NCBI RefSeq assembly: GCF_039523615.1 | Contig: NZ_BAAAFQ010000004.1 | Span: 496,001-560,000 of the forward strand | DNA: 64,000 nucleotides | Reading direction: 5' to 3' | Origin: Psychrosphaera haliotis | Lineage (GTDB): Bacteria; Pseudomonadota; Gammaproteobacteria; Enterobacterales; Alteromonadaceae | In this document: positions 55,308 to 64,000 of the stretch, piece by piece | Position numbering within the stretch: position 1 is the stretch's first letter | Layout of the letters: each line of letters opens with the position of its first letter | The notes under the pieces: generated by a model | The model's input: the letters and a program-made list of their open reading frames with translations, nothing else | Databases searched by the model: none | Told to the model about the DNA's origin: nothing | Translations under genes and position numbers: made by a program

Positions 55308-56408
55308 TTACTTTCTTCCAATAGCTTGGCACAAACTTAACATGCGGTCAGTTGTACTTAAATTTGCATTTTGCCCTGCGCGTTGCTGCATCTCTGATAT
55401 CAAAGTAGGCGCATGTAATAATTCTCGCAGCACCGCAGGCATTTCTGTATCTAGTTCTTTTTGATCAATTAACCTTGCTGCACCAACTGAAACAAGCCAG
55501 TTTGCGTTTGCAGTTTGATGATCATCCACAGCATATGGCAATGGAACGAAAATCGCCGCATTACCCGACGCAGCCACTTCTGAAACCGTAAGAGCTCCAG
55601 CTCGACAAATTACAATGTCAGCCCAAGCATAAGCATCTTTCATATCGTCAATAAAATCTGAAATTACTAATTGCTCTTCCGCAAAACCGGCATTTCGATA
55701 TCCGCGGCTCACCTCATCGGTGTTGTTTTTACCAGCTTGGTGTCGAACTTTTATCGACGCTTCATCAGCAATAAAATGCGCCAACAAACCAGGCAATTTT
55801 TGATTAAAAACTCTAGCGCCTAGACTACCACCAATCACTAAAATATGTTTCGCCGATTGTGCGTTAATCAACCGTTTAGGCAATTTATTTAGGCTACTTA
55901 TTTCGTCTCGAACTGGGTTACCAATAACTTCAAACTTTTCGCTATTAGAAACAGGTTTCGACAACGGAAAAGCTAATAGTGTTTTTAACGCTATTTTACT
56001 TAAATAACGATTTGTCATGCCCATGACCGCATTTTGCTCATGAAGCAACAATGGTATGCCCAATGACTTTGCTGCAATGCCACCGGGACCAGATGCGTAA
56101 CCGCCAAAACCCACAACAATATCTGGTTTTAACTCAGCCAATATTTTTCTTGCTTGTAAAAAAGCTTTTAACAGCATGAATGGCATAGACAAGAGTCTCT
56201 TTATGCCGTTACCGCGTACACCTTTAACATCAATAAAGTTAATATCAATATTATGTTTAGGAACAATATCGGCTTCCATTCTATCGGCCGTACCAATCCA
56301 GCTTACTTGCCAGCCTTTAGCTTTAAGTGCATTTGCCAAAGCGATACCAGGGAATATATGTCCACCAGTGCCGCCAGCCATAATTAAGGCTTTAGGTGAT
56401 GTGTTCAT
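55308..56408 (-). CDS. murG: UDP-GlcNAc:lipid I transferase MurG, 366 aa
   Basis: Peripheral glycosyltransferase making lipid II. Motifs MAGGTGGHIFPG, GFGGYASGPGG, HEQNAVMG and ICRAGALTVSEVAASG are present. The start at 56408 is preceded by aagaagg 8 bases upstream; a GTG at 56417 is an in-frame alternative. The gene overlaps the ftsW end by 17 bases. Confidence 0.97.
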   Translation of the reverse strand: MNTSPKALIMAGGTGGHIFPGIALANALKAKGWQVSWIGTADRMEADIVPKHNIDINFIDVKGVRGNGIKRLLSMPFMLLKAFLQARKILAELKPDIVVGFGGYASGPGGIAAKSLGIPLLLHEQNAVMGMTNRYLSKIALKTLLAFPLSKPVSNSEKFEVIGNPVRDEISSLNKLPKRLINAQSAKHILVIGGSLGARVFNQKLPGLLAHFIADEASIKVRHQAGKNNTDEVSRGYRNAGFAEEQLVISDFIDDMKDAYAWADIVICRAGALTVSEVAASGNAAIFVPLPYAVDDHQTANANWLVSVGAARLIDQKELDTEMPAVLRELLHAPTLISEMQQRAGQNANLSTTDRMLSLCQAIGRK

Positions 56409-57612
56409 AATCGGCACCTTCTTCTGATATAACTTCTAATTCAACGTCTTCTTTTTGGCGCAGTTCGTAGTCAATACGAAGCACAACCGCCATGGCTATA
56501 CTAAATAATATGAGGCTACTACCGCCGTAGGAAATAAAAGGTAATGTTAAACCCTTTGTTGGTAACAGCCCGGTGCTTGCACCAATATTAACAAATACCT
56601 GAAAAGCGACCCAAATGCCGATAGCATATGCAAAGTAACCGTTGTAGTGCTCTTCTTTTTCCATGGCTTTTGAGCCGATACGAAGAATTCTATGAACTAA
56701 CACACCAAGTACAACAACAAGAATCGACAGGCCAACAAAACCTAATTCTTCAGCAATAACAGCGGCAATAAAGTCAGTGTGTGCCTCAGGTAAGTAATCA
56801 AGTTTTTGAATTGAATTCCCTAATCCTAAACCAGCCCAGTCACCTCGACCATAAGCCATTAATGACTGTGTTAACTGATAGCCTGAGCCAAATGGGTCAG
56901 CCCAAGGATCTAAAAATGAAGTTACGCGACGTAAACGATAAGGTTCTAATAAGATCAAGCTAACTACGGCCATCAAACCTGAACCTATAAGTGCAATAAA
57001 CTGCCAGATTCTAGCTCCAGCTAAAAATAACAACGCCATGGTTGTTACAAACATAACAATAACAGTACCTAAATCAGGCTGTTGTAGAAGTAATACCGCT
57101 AAAACAGTAAACACACCCAGTGGTTTCAAAAAACCTTTAAAATTTTCAAGCAGCTGTTCATGTTGCCTAACCATGTAACCAGCTAAAAATGCAAAGAAAA
57201 ATAGCTTTGCGACTTCCGCCGCTTGCAGATTAAAAATACCGAGAGGCAACCATCGACGACTACCATTCACCGTATTACCAACCAGTAAAACGAGTACCAA
57301 CAGAACAATAGCCACTAACAACAAATGCATGTTGTACTTGCGCCACCACTCCATCCTAAACATGAAGACCACCGTCATAGAAATCAATGAAATCGCGATA
57401 AAAACAGCGTGCTTGATAGAAATATAATACTCATTGTTATAAAGCTTTTCGGCAACGGGCATAGACGCTGAGGTCACCATAATCCAACCAAAGCACATTA
57501 AACACAATGTCATCAATAGTAAAAAACGGTCATAAAATTGAGGCTCAACAACCTGCTCTTCTTTGGTTTTATGACGAGCTAAATTAACTAATCCAAATCC
57601 TATTTTATTCAT
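56392..57612 (-). CDS. ftsW: Lipid II flippase/glycosyltransferase FtsW, 406 aa
   Basis: SEDS-family polytopic protein acting with FtsI in septal wall synthesis. About ten membrane helices; the SEDS blocks YGRGDWAGLGLGNSIQKLDYLPEAHTDF and LPFISYGGSSL are exact. The start is chosen at 57612 (MNKIGFG), with an ATG at 57618 as alternative; both overlap the murD end by a few bases. A longer in-frame extension lies inside murD and is not conserved. Confidence 0.97.
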   Translation of the reverse strand: MNKIGFGLVNLARHKTKEEQVVEPQFYDRFLLLMTLCLMCFGWIMVTSASMPVAEKLYNNEYYISIKHAVFIAISLISMTVVFMFRMEWWRKYNMHLLLVAIVLLVLVLLVGNTVNGSRRWLPLGIFNLQAAEVAKLFFFAFLAGYMVRQHEQLLENFKGFLKPLGVFTVLAVLLLQQPDLGTVIVMFVTTMALLFLAGARIWQFIALIGSGLMAVVSLILLEPYRLRRVTSFLDPWADPFGSGYQLTQSLMAYGRGDWAGLGLGNSIQKLDYLPEAHTDFIAAVIAEELGFVGLSILVVVLGVLVHRILRIGSKAMEKEEHYNGYFAYAIGIWVAFQVFVNIGASTGLLPTKGLTLPFISYGGSSLILFSIAMAVVLRIDYELRQKEDVELEVISEEGADYEHIT

Positions 57613-58954
57613 GGGCATCACCACTTGATAAATGGTGAATAGCATCAATAAATGCGGCCGCTCTTGCTTGATAGTTACTAAACATGTCGATACTTGCGCA
57701 AGCCGGTGACAACAAAACAATATCCCCTGGTTTTGATTGTGCGTAGGCCTTTTGAACGGCTTCAGGCATTGACTCTACTAACGTTAATGACGAGTCATCA
57801 ACAAACTGAACAAACTGCTGTTTGTCTTTACCTAATGCCACCACGTGTTTTACGTGATTTTGAATATCGAGGGATAATTCACTAAGCTCAGCACCTTTGG
57901 CATCACCACCAGCAATTAATATTACATTCTTATTTGCCGCTAGCCCGTTTATGGCAGCCTGACATGACGCAATATTTGTAGCTTTAGAGTCATCAATAAA
58001 TTTAACGTTATTCAACTCAACAACAAACTGACAACGATGCGTCAAGCCTGAAAATACTGATAAGGAGTCAATGTTACTTTTAGCATCTATACCTACAGCG
58101 CTCGCTAAAGCCAAAACAGATACTGCATTTAACCCGTTATGATGCCCAGCTAAAGCAAAGGTAGAAAAGTCTGCAATAACTTGCCCGTTCTGACAAAGAT
58201 TCTGTCTGTCAGGGACGTATTGCCAATCGCCTTTCTCTAAACCAAAAGATTGAGCATGTTCAGATTGATTCCAAGTTAGCTCATCATTGGCGTTGTAAAT
58301 TTCAAGTTTAGCGTGCTTATAAATTTTACGTTTACTGGCCGCATAATCTTCAAAACTCTCATATCTGTCCAAATGATCTGGCGATACGTTCAGTACCGTA
58401 GCGGCTTCGCACTTAAGACTTTCCGTTGTATCCAACTGAAAACTTGAAAGCTCAATAACAAAAACATCAACCGCTTGATCAATAACATCTAAAACCGGCA
58501 CGCCAAAGTTACCGCATACCACAGCTTTTTTACCGACTCTATTCAAAAAATCAGTAAGCCAAGCTACAACGGTAGATTTACCATTCGATCCTGTCACCGC
58601 TAACACAGGCTTAACATTTACTTGTGCAAACAGTTCAACATCACAAAATACCTGTACGCCATTCTTGATGGCATTACTAATGGCTGGCGTTGTTAAGCTA
58701 ATACCCGGGCTTATTAATAAATACTCGTATCCATTAAATTGCGTGTCAGTAATATTACCAAATTGGGTGTTTAGCCCATCAAATAACTCAGAGTTTTTTG
58801 CGCTACTTGCGGCTTCAAACTTACCGTCAAATACATCAGGTTTAATGTCATGCTTTTGTAAATACCTAAACATAGACATACCAGTAAGCCCAAGGCCAAA
58901 TAAGGCAATCTTGCTTGCTTTTAACTGTTGTAATATCTCTGCTTGCTGGTACAT
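57605..58954 (-). CDS. murD: UDP-MurNAc-L-alanine–D-glutamate ligase MurD, 449 aa
   Basis: Adds D-Glu to the stem peptide. The ATP motif AVTGSNGKSTVVAWL, the NVSPDHLDRY block and LLSPACASIDMFSNYQARAAAF are typical. The gene ends overlapping ftsW and starts 16 bases after mraY. Confidence 0.98.
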   Translation of the reverse strand: MYQQAEILQQLKASKIALFGLGLTGMSMFRYLQKHDIKPDVFDGKFEAASSAKNSELFDGLNTQFGNITDTQFNGYEYLLISPGISLTTPAISNAIKNGVQVFCDVELFAQVNVKPVLAVTGSNGKSTVVAWLTDFLNRVGKKAVVCGNFGVPVLDVIDQAVDVFVIELSSFQLDTTESLKCEAATVLNVSPDHLDRYESFEDYAASKRKIYKHAKLEIYNANDELTWNQSEHAQSFGLEKGDWQYVPDRQNLCQNGQVIADFSTFALAGHHNGLNAVSVLALASAVGIDAKSNIDSLSVFSGLTHRCQFVVELNNVKFIDDSKATNIASCQAAINGLAANKNVILIAGGDAKGAELSELSLDIQNHVKHVVALGKDKQQFVQFVDDSSLTLVESMPEAVQKAYAQSKPGDIVLLSPACASIDMFSNYQARAAAFIDAIHHLSSGDAHE

Positions 58955-58969
58955 GACGTTCCTAATTTA

Positions 58970-60052
58970 TTAGCGAAGTTTAAGCGTGGCGATGCCAACT
59001 AAAACAAGCACTAAAGAAATAATCCAAAATCGAACAATAACGCGAGGCTCTGGCCAACCGCTCAACTCGTAATGGTGATGAATAGGCGCCATTTTAAACA
59101 CACGTTCGCCTCTTAATTTGTATGAGCCTACCTGCAAAATCACCGAAAGCGTTTCCATTACAAATACTCCGCCCATGATAACCAGCACTAACTCTTGGCG
59201 AACCAACACAGCAATAATGCCTAATGCGCCACCTAATGCTAAAGAGCCAACATCGCCCATAAATACTTGTGCTGGGTAAGTGTTAAACCATAGGAAACCA
59301 AGTCCAGCACCAACAATGGCCGTACAAACCACCGTTAATTCATCCGCTAAAGGAATATAAGGAATGTGTAAATATTCAGAGAAGTTAACGTTACTTGTTA
59401 CGTAGGCAAACAAGGCCAAAGCGCCTGCTACCATTACCGTTGGTACAATAGCTAAACCATCAAGACCGTCAGTTAAGTTAACGGCATTACTTGTTCCCAC
59501 TAAGGTGAAGTACACCACTAATAAATACATCATGCCTAACTGCGGCATAATATCTTTGAAAAATGGCACTAGCAGTGCAGTTTCTTCAGGGCTTTGCGCA
59601 GTTGCATACAAGTAAACTGCTACACCAATGGCAATAATTGACTGCCAAAAATACTTCCAACGCGCGATCAAGCCCTTGCTGTCTTTACGAATCACCTTTC
59701 GGTAATCATCAACAAAACCAACAATGCCGTAACCAACCACAACAACAAGTACAACCCAAACATACTTATTGTCTAAGTCAGCCCAAAGTAATGTGCTGAC
59801 AACAATGCTTGCCAAAATTAACAAGCCGCCCATCGTAGGCGTACCTGCTTTACTAAAATGGCTTTCCGGACCGTCATCACGAACGGTTTGGCCAATTTGC
59901 ATTTTTTGCAATCGACGAATTAACTTAGGGCCAAAGTATAAAGACAAACCCATTGCCGTTAATACGCTCAAAATCGCTCTAAAAGTGAGGTAAGAAAAGA
60001 CATTAAAGCCCGAATGAAATTGTGTTAAATATTCTGCCAACCAAACTAACAT
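58970..60052 (-). CDS. mraY: Phospho-MurNAc-pentapeptide transferase MraY, 360 aa
   Basis: Makes lipid I on the inner membrane. About ten helices; the catalytic DGPESHFSKAGTPTMGG, NLTDGLDGLAI and the C-terminal KMAPIHHHYELSGW motif are present. Length equals E. coli MraY (360). Confidence 0.99.
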   Translation of the reverse strand: MLVWLAEYLTQFHSGFNVFSYLTFRAILSVLTAMGLSLYFGPKLIRRLQKMQIGQTVRDDGPESHFSKAGTPTMGGLLILASIVVSTLLWADLDNKYVWVVLVVVVGYGIVGFVDDYRKVIRKDSKGLIARWKYFWQSIIAIGVAVYLYATAQSPEETALLVPFFKDIMPQLGMMYLLVVYFTLVGTSNAVNLTDGLDGLAIVPTVMVAGALALFAYVTSNVNFSEYLHIPYIPLADELTVVCTAIVGAGLGFLWFNTYPAQVFMGDVGSLALGGALGIIAVLVRQELVLVIMGGVFVMETLSVILQVGSYKLRGERVFKMAPIHHHYELSGWPEPRVIVRFWIISLVLVLVGIATLKLR

Positions 60053-60064
60053 AATGTACCTACC

Positions 60065-61501
60065 TTAAATCCTATTCTGCTGGTTATCTGCAATAACTTG
60101 CTCAACCACGAGTTCCATTTTGGCACTACGTGAGCCTTTCACCAGTACAGTGATATTGCCATTCGGTTGTTCTGTTAACTGCTGTTCTATGTAACTATTT
60201 ATTGTGTCTGTTAATGCTTGTTTTGATGAAAAGTGAATGCCTTTTGATTTAAGAACATCAGATGAACTCTGACTTAATACACCAAAAGAATATAGCTGAT
60301 GGATACCTTTATTTAGCGCATATTCGCCAACTTCTGCATGCAATTTAGTTGACTCATGGCCTAGCTCAGCCATGTCACCTAAAACTAAAACTTGTTTGCC
60401 TTTATAACTTGCTAGCAGATCAATGGCCGCTTTTACGGACTGAACATTCGCATTGTATGAGTCATCGATTAGTAGTACTTGGTCAGAAACAGGTTTTAAG
60501 TTTACACGCCCTTGAACGGCAGCCATTTGAGCCAAACCTAATTTGATATCTTCTAACGTTGCACCTAATTCAATGCAGGCAGCCGATGCAGCCAATGCGT
60601 TTTTCACGTTGTGCTCACCCGGAAGTGTAAGGTCAATACTGATGCTGTTGCCTTGATATTGAAGTGTAAATGACGCGCAACCAGTTTTGTCCAACTTAAT
60701 GTTAGTGGCTGTGATGCCATTATCTTGCTGTTGTACTTCAGCATTTAGGCCAAACTCAACCACTCTACCTGGCACTTTTTCAAACTGCGCTGATAATTTA
60801 TTAAGCCAATAGTCTTTATGCTCTGAGTCACCATTGACAATCGCCAAACCATTTTCAGTTAAGCCATTAAAGACTTCGCCTTTGGCTTGTACCACACCAA
60901 ATATGTCGCCAAACCCTTCTAAATGCGCTTCAGCTACGTTGTTTAAGATCGCTACGTTAGGCTTGGTTAGGTTGGTGGTATAAGCTATTTCACCAATATG
61001 GTTCGCACCTAACTCTACAATGGCAAACTCATGCTGTGGCTCTAAGCGCAATAACGTTAATGGCACACCAATTTGGTTGTTAAAGTTACCATTAGTGGCT
61101 AACACTGAACCTTTTAATGACATAATTGCCGCGCACATTTCTTTAACTGACGTTTTACCCACACTGCCTGTCATGGCGATAATCTTAGGGTTCACTTCAC
61201 GTGCTACCGCCGCACCAAGCTGTCCCAGCGCAATTAGCGAATCTTCTACCACAAACTGAACGATGTCAGTGTCTACTGGACTTTCGACAATAACGGCAAC
61301 CGCCCCTTTGTCTTTTACTTGAGCAACAAATTTAGTGCCGTCGAAGTTTGGGCCTTTTAACGCTAAAAAAACTTGGCCTGGCTTTATTGCTCTGCTATCT
61401 GTGGAAATTTCTCCAATGGCAGTGGTTAAATCAACACTGTCAGTGCCTGTTGGCGAAACACCAAGCACTGTTGTTAACCATTGTAAGTCTGCCTTAATCA
61501 T
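60065..61501 (-). CDS. murF: UDP-MurNAc-tripeptide–D-Ala-D-Ala ligase MurF, 478 aa
   Basis: Adds D-Ala-D-Ala to the precursor. ATP motif MTGSVGKTSVKEM, the ELGANHIGEIAY block and LIDDSYNANVQSVKAAI are typical. It starts 3 bases after murE and ends 12 bases before mraY. Confidence 0.98.
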   Translation of the reverse strand: MIKADLQWLTTVLGVSPTGTDSVDLTTAIGEISTDSRAIKPGQVFLALKGPNFDGTKFVAQVKDKGAVAVIVESPVDTDIVQFVVEDSLIALGQLGAAVAREVNPKIIAMTGSVGKTSVKEMCAAIMSLKGSVLATNGNFNNQIGVPLTLLRLEPQHEFAIVELGANHIGEIAYTTNLTKPNVAILNNVAEAHLEGFGDIFGVVQAKGEVFNGLTENGLAIVNGDSEHKDYWLNKLSAQFEKVPGRVVEFGLNAEVQQQDNGITATNIKLDKTGCASFTLQYQGNSISIDLTLPGEHNVKNALAASAACIELGATLEDIKLGLAQMAAVQGRVNLKPVSDQVLLIDDSYNANVQSVKAAIDLLASYKGKQVLVLGDMAELGHESTKLHAEVGEYALNKGIHQLYSFGVLSQSSSDVLKSKGIHFSSKQALTDTINSYIEQQLTEQPNGNITVLVKGSRSAKMELVVEQVIADNQQNRI

Positions 61502-61504
61502 ATT

Positions 61505-63082
61505 CTACCCTTTCAATTGGCTTGCACTTGCGCGCCTAGCCATAAAACCTGCGGTAAACGCACGTTCGTCATAATCTATCTTTTGATCACCAATAATTTG
61601 ATAATCTTCATGTCCTTTCCCTGCTATTAAAATTGCATCTTCCTGATTGGCTCTAGATACCGCCAACTCAATGGCAAGTTTACGATCATATTCAATGCTG
61701 ATATTTTGAGGGTTCTTAAAGCCCACCATAATACCTTGAACAATTGTTTCCTGATCTTCAGTTCTAGGATTGTCGTTAGTCACAATAATATGGTCGGCAT
61801 AGCGCTCTGCTACTTCCGCCATTAAAGGTCTTTTACTTGTGTCTCTATCGCCGCCACAACCAAACACTAACGTCAGTTCACCCGACAAGTGCTCTTTTAC
61901 CGCTTTAAGTGACGCTTTTAATGCATCAGGTGTATGCGCGTAATCAACAATTGCGATAGGTTGATTAGGCTCAACAAAAAGCTCTAAACGCCCCGGCACA
62001 GGCTTTAGCTTTGCATAAGCACTGCTATCAAACGCCCAACCTGACAATAAAGAAGTCGCAAAAACAGCGGCGATGTTCATGGCATTAAACTCACCATACA
62101 AAGGTAAATCTAAAGATGTTGTCTCTTTGGAACCCGACAATTGCCACTCAATTTCCAAGTGCAAACCATACGACTGGCATTCAACCGTTTTAACCCAAAC
62201 ATATTCGCTATAAGCTGGCACACTTTCGGACTGACCATAAGCAACCAGCCTGGTTGGTTCTGTTACTAAATGTCCTAACTTTTCACCATAACTATCATCA
62301 ACATTAATCACAGCTACTCGAGGTTGGTAATCAATAAACAACTTAGCTTTTTCAGCGAAGTATTGATCCATCGTACCGTGATAGTCTAAATGCTCATGAG
62401 TTAAGTTGGTAAAGACTGCAATATCAAAATCTAGCCCTGCTACTCGCCCTTGAGCTAGAGCATGGGACGAAACTTCCATTGCTGCGGCTTTAAAGTTGGA
62501 CTCTGAAAATGTAGATAACAATTTGTAAACGTCTGTTATGCCAGGTGTCGTATTGTTTGACGGGACTAGATTATCTATATGTCCAGTACCCATTGTGCCA
62601 ATGACTGCGCAACCGTTTTGTTTTTTCAATTTGGTGCTATCCATGTCGGCTATTTGTGCTAACAAATGGCTAATGGACGTTTTTCCGTTTGTACCGGTAA
62701 TTCCAATAACGGGTAACACGTCACTTTGAGCAAAATAAAAATGCTGACAAAGCGCCGCTAATTCATCTCGAAGATTTTGTACGGTTTTGATAAATACGTC
62801 AGCATGTGGCGCAAAGTCGTCTGGTAAATGACACTCTGCATCAATTAATACAGCATCTGCACCTTTGTCTATCGCGCTTTTTATAAAGTCAGCACCATTT
62901 AAATCGTGGCCAAATAACGCAACAAAAATATCGCCTTTGGTAACTTGCCGACTGTCCTGTACTAAACGACGAGAAAGCATCGACTCATGCGATGCTTTGT
63001 TAGGTGTTTGGTTTTGTTTGATATTCCTGAGTAAATGTTCATTTAACTCATGAATAATTTGTTCTGCTTTAGTTAACATCAT
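61505..63082 (-). CDS. murE: UDP-MurNAc-dipeptide–meso-diaminopimelate ligase MurE, 525 aa
   Basis: Adds meso-DAP, shown by the DNPR specificity motif (TNDNPRTED). ATP motif GITGTNGKTSISHLLA and HEHLDYHGTMDQYFAEKA are present. Two ATGs stand side by side at 63082 and 63079; they overlap the ftsI end by 11–14 bases. It is about 30 residues longer than E. coli MurE (495). Confidence 0.98.
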   Translation of the reverse strand: MMLTKAEQIIHELNEHLLRNIKQNQTPNKASHESMLSRRLVQDSRQVTKGDIFVALFGHDLNGADFIKSAIDKGADAVLIDAECHLPDDFAPHADVFIKTVQNLRDELAALCQHFYFAQSDVLPVIGITGTNGKTSISHLLAQIADMDSTKLKKQNGCAVIGTMGTGHIDNLVPSNNTTPGITDVYKLLSTFSESNFKAAAMEVSSHALAQGRVAGLDFDIAVFTNLTHEHLDYHGTMDQYFAEKAKLFIDYQPRVAVINVDDSYGEKLGHLVTEPTRLVAYGQSESVPAYSEYVWVKTVECQSYGLHLEIEWQLSGSKETTSLDLPLYGEFNAMNIAAVFATSLLSGWAFDSSAYAKLKPVPGRLELFVEPNQPIAIVDYAHTPDALKASLKAVKEHLSGELTLVFGCGGDRDTSKRPLMAEVAERYADHIIVTNDNPRTEDQETIVQGIMVGFKNPQNISIEYDRKLAIELAVSRANQEDAILIAGKGHEDYQIIGDQKIDYDERAFTAGFMARRASASQLKG

Positions 63083-64000
63083 CGCGTCTCCGCCTAATGT
63101 CTGCTAACTGAATTTTTTTGTCTCCAACGGCATCAGGTGCAACGTTTAATATTCGTAACGTTTGTCGCATTATTCGTCCAAAGGTTGGGGCCGCGGTTTC
63201 GCCGCCATAATAATAATCACCTTTTGGATCGTTGAGCACCACTACAACAGCTATCTTAGGGTTTGATACCGGACCAACACCAGCAAAGGTATTGACGTAA
63301 TCATGACCGTACCCACCCGCCATTGCTTTTTGACTTGTGCCTGTTTTACCAGCAACACGATAGCCTTTTACCATGGCATTTTTACCAGAACCATCGGCAG
63401 AAATAACGCTTTCCATCATGCCTAAAACATTAAAGGCAACATCTTCACCAACGACTCTTTCTGCTGGTTTTTCTATGCCTGTTTGCACAATTGATAATGG
63501 TCGACTTACGCCACCAGCACCAATAGTGGTATACATTCTTACTAATTGTGCGGCGGTAACAGAAATACCATAGCCAAACGACAAGCTAGCTATTTCAGAG
63601 TCAGACCAACGTCTTCTGTCATTAAATAAACCGGTGCTTTCGCCTACCAAATCCACACCACTGCTATCTACTAGACCCATTTTATAAAACAAACCTAAGA
63701 ACGAATCTTTAGGTGTTGATAATGCAAGTTTTGTAGAGCCCATATTAGAGGAATACTTAAGCACATCAGCTAGACTTAACATGCCTCTGTTTCTAGGATC
63801 TGAAATACGACGTCCGCCAATTCTCATGTAACCCGGTGAAGTATCAACTAAATCTAACGTGCCATATGAGCCATATTCCAACGCATTAAGCACAGAAATA
63901 GGTTTCATTGTTGAACCAGGTTCAAATGTGTCGGTAATTGCTCGGTTTCTGAAGCGATGCATAGAGACATTCATACGATTATTCGGGTTAAATGACGGGC
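63069..64000 (-). CDS. ftsI: Peptidoglycan transpeptidase FtsI (PBP3), C-terminal part
   Basis: Septal transpeptidase. The reading frame continues past the right end (residues PSFNPNNR precede the first in-window Met), so the N-terminal roughly half is outside. The penicillin-binding domain is complete in its motifs: STMK (acylated Ser), SSN and KTGT. The C-terminus (DIRRRRDDVN) overlaps murE. The truncation is only the window edge. Confidence 0.97.
   Translation of the reverse strand, partial: PSFNPNNRMNVSMHRFRNRAITDTFEPGSTMKPISVLNALEYGSYGTLDLVDTSPGYMRIGGRRISDPRNRGMLSLADVLKYSSNMGSTKLALSTPKDSFLGLFYKMGLVDSSGVDLVGESTGLFNDRRRWSDSEIASLSFGYGISVTAAQLVRMYTTIGAGGVSRPLSIVQTGIEKPAERVVGEDVAFNVLGMMESVISADGSGKNAMVKGYRVAGKTGTSQKAMAGGYGHDYVNTFAGVGPVSNPKIAVVVVLNDPKGDYYYGGETAAPTFGRIMRQTLRILNVAPDAVGDKKIQLADIRRRRDDVN

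Noticed and set aside
63974..64000. ftsI appears to begin at an internal Met
   Set aside because: The frame continues upstream to the right edge with conserved residues, so the gene is only cut by the window.

Overview
The window reads as chromosome of a marine gammaproteobacterium of the order Alteromonadales (Colwellia, Psychrosphaera or Pseudoalteromonas relatives). This rests on the low-GC, AT-rich coding style, Shewanella/Colwellia-like proteins and conserved blocks (ffh–ypjD–yfjD, rpsP–rimM–trmD–rplS, tal–pgi, and dcw followed by lpxC). The genus cannot be fixed from the sequence alone. I see no tRNA, rRNA, CRISPR array, insertion sequence or prophage. No gap without a gene exceeds about 300 bases.

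Layout. 1–5.6 kb: a photolyase-led operon (photolyase, NTF2-like protein, SDR, FAD amine oxidase, DUF1365, cyclopropane-fatty-acid-synthase family methyltransferase), closed by a terminator; it looks like a light or singlet-oxygen lipid-modification operon. 5.7–8.0 kb: an MscS-type channel translationally coupled to an MgtE Mg2+ transporter. 8.1–9.4 kb: nhaA on the opposite strand. 9.5–15.6 kb: purE–purK–carbonic anhydrase–rlmF–pullulanase lipoprotein, tightly spaced. 15.7–23.9 kb (minus strand): DUF885 lipoprotein peptidase, ETF-ubiquinone oxidoreductase, a large FAD/Fe-S D-2-hydroxyacid dehydrogenase, yaaA and a DUF3429 membrane protein. 24.2–28.1 kb: tal–pgi–EamA exporter, then a 60-residue conserved protein. 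28.1–32.7 kb: ung, an orphan sensor kinase, rdgC and an HDOD protein. 32.9–40.0 kb: tyrA, the rpsP ribosomal operon, ffh, and the divergent ypjD–yfjD pair.

40.0–45.6 kb (minus strand) is the most distinctive part: a two-gene unit of a cyclic-nucleotide-domain patatin phospholipase followed, with almost no gap, by an orphan single-module NRPS (C-A-PCP-TE, 1271 aa). It is bounded by terminators on both sides. No partner NRPS, siderophore, MbtH or phosphopantetheinyl transferase gene is in view. I infer, without proof, that it makes an acylated or otherwise small amino-acid product, possibly from membrane-derived acyl groups.

45.8–48.5 kb: tyrosine catabolism genes hppD–VOC protein–fumarylacetoacetate hydrolase, with hmgA and maiA absent from the cluster. 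48.7–64 kb: the dcw cell-wall/division cluster in the order ftsI(partial)–murE–murF–mraY–murD–ftsW–murG–murC–ddl–ftsQ–ftsA–ftsZ–lpxC, all on the minus strand with overlaps typical of translational coupling, ending in a terminator after lpxC. The window cuts phrB at the left edge and ftsI at the right edge; neither shows sign of being broken.
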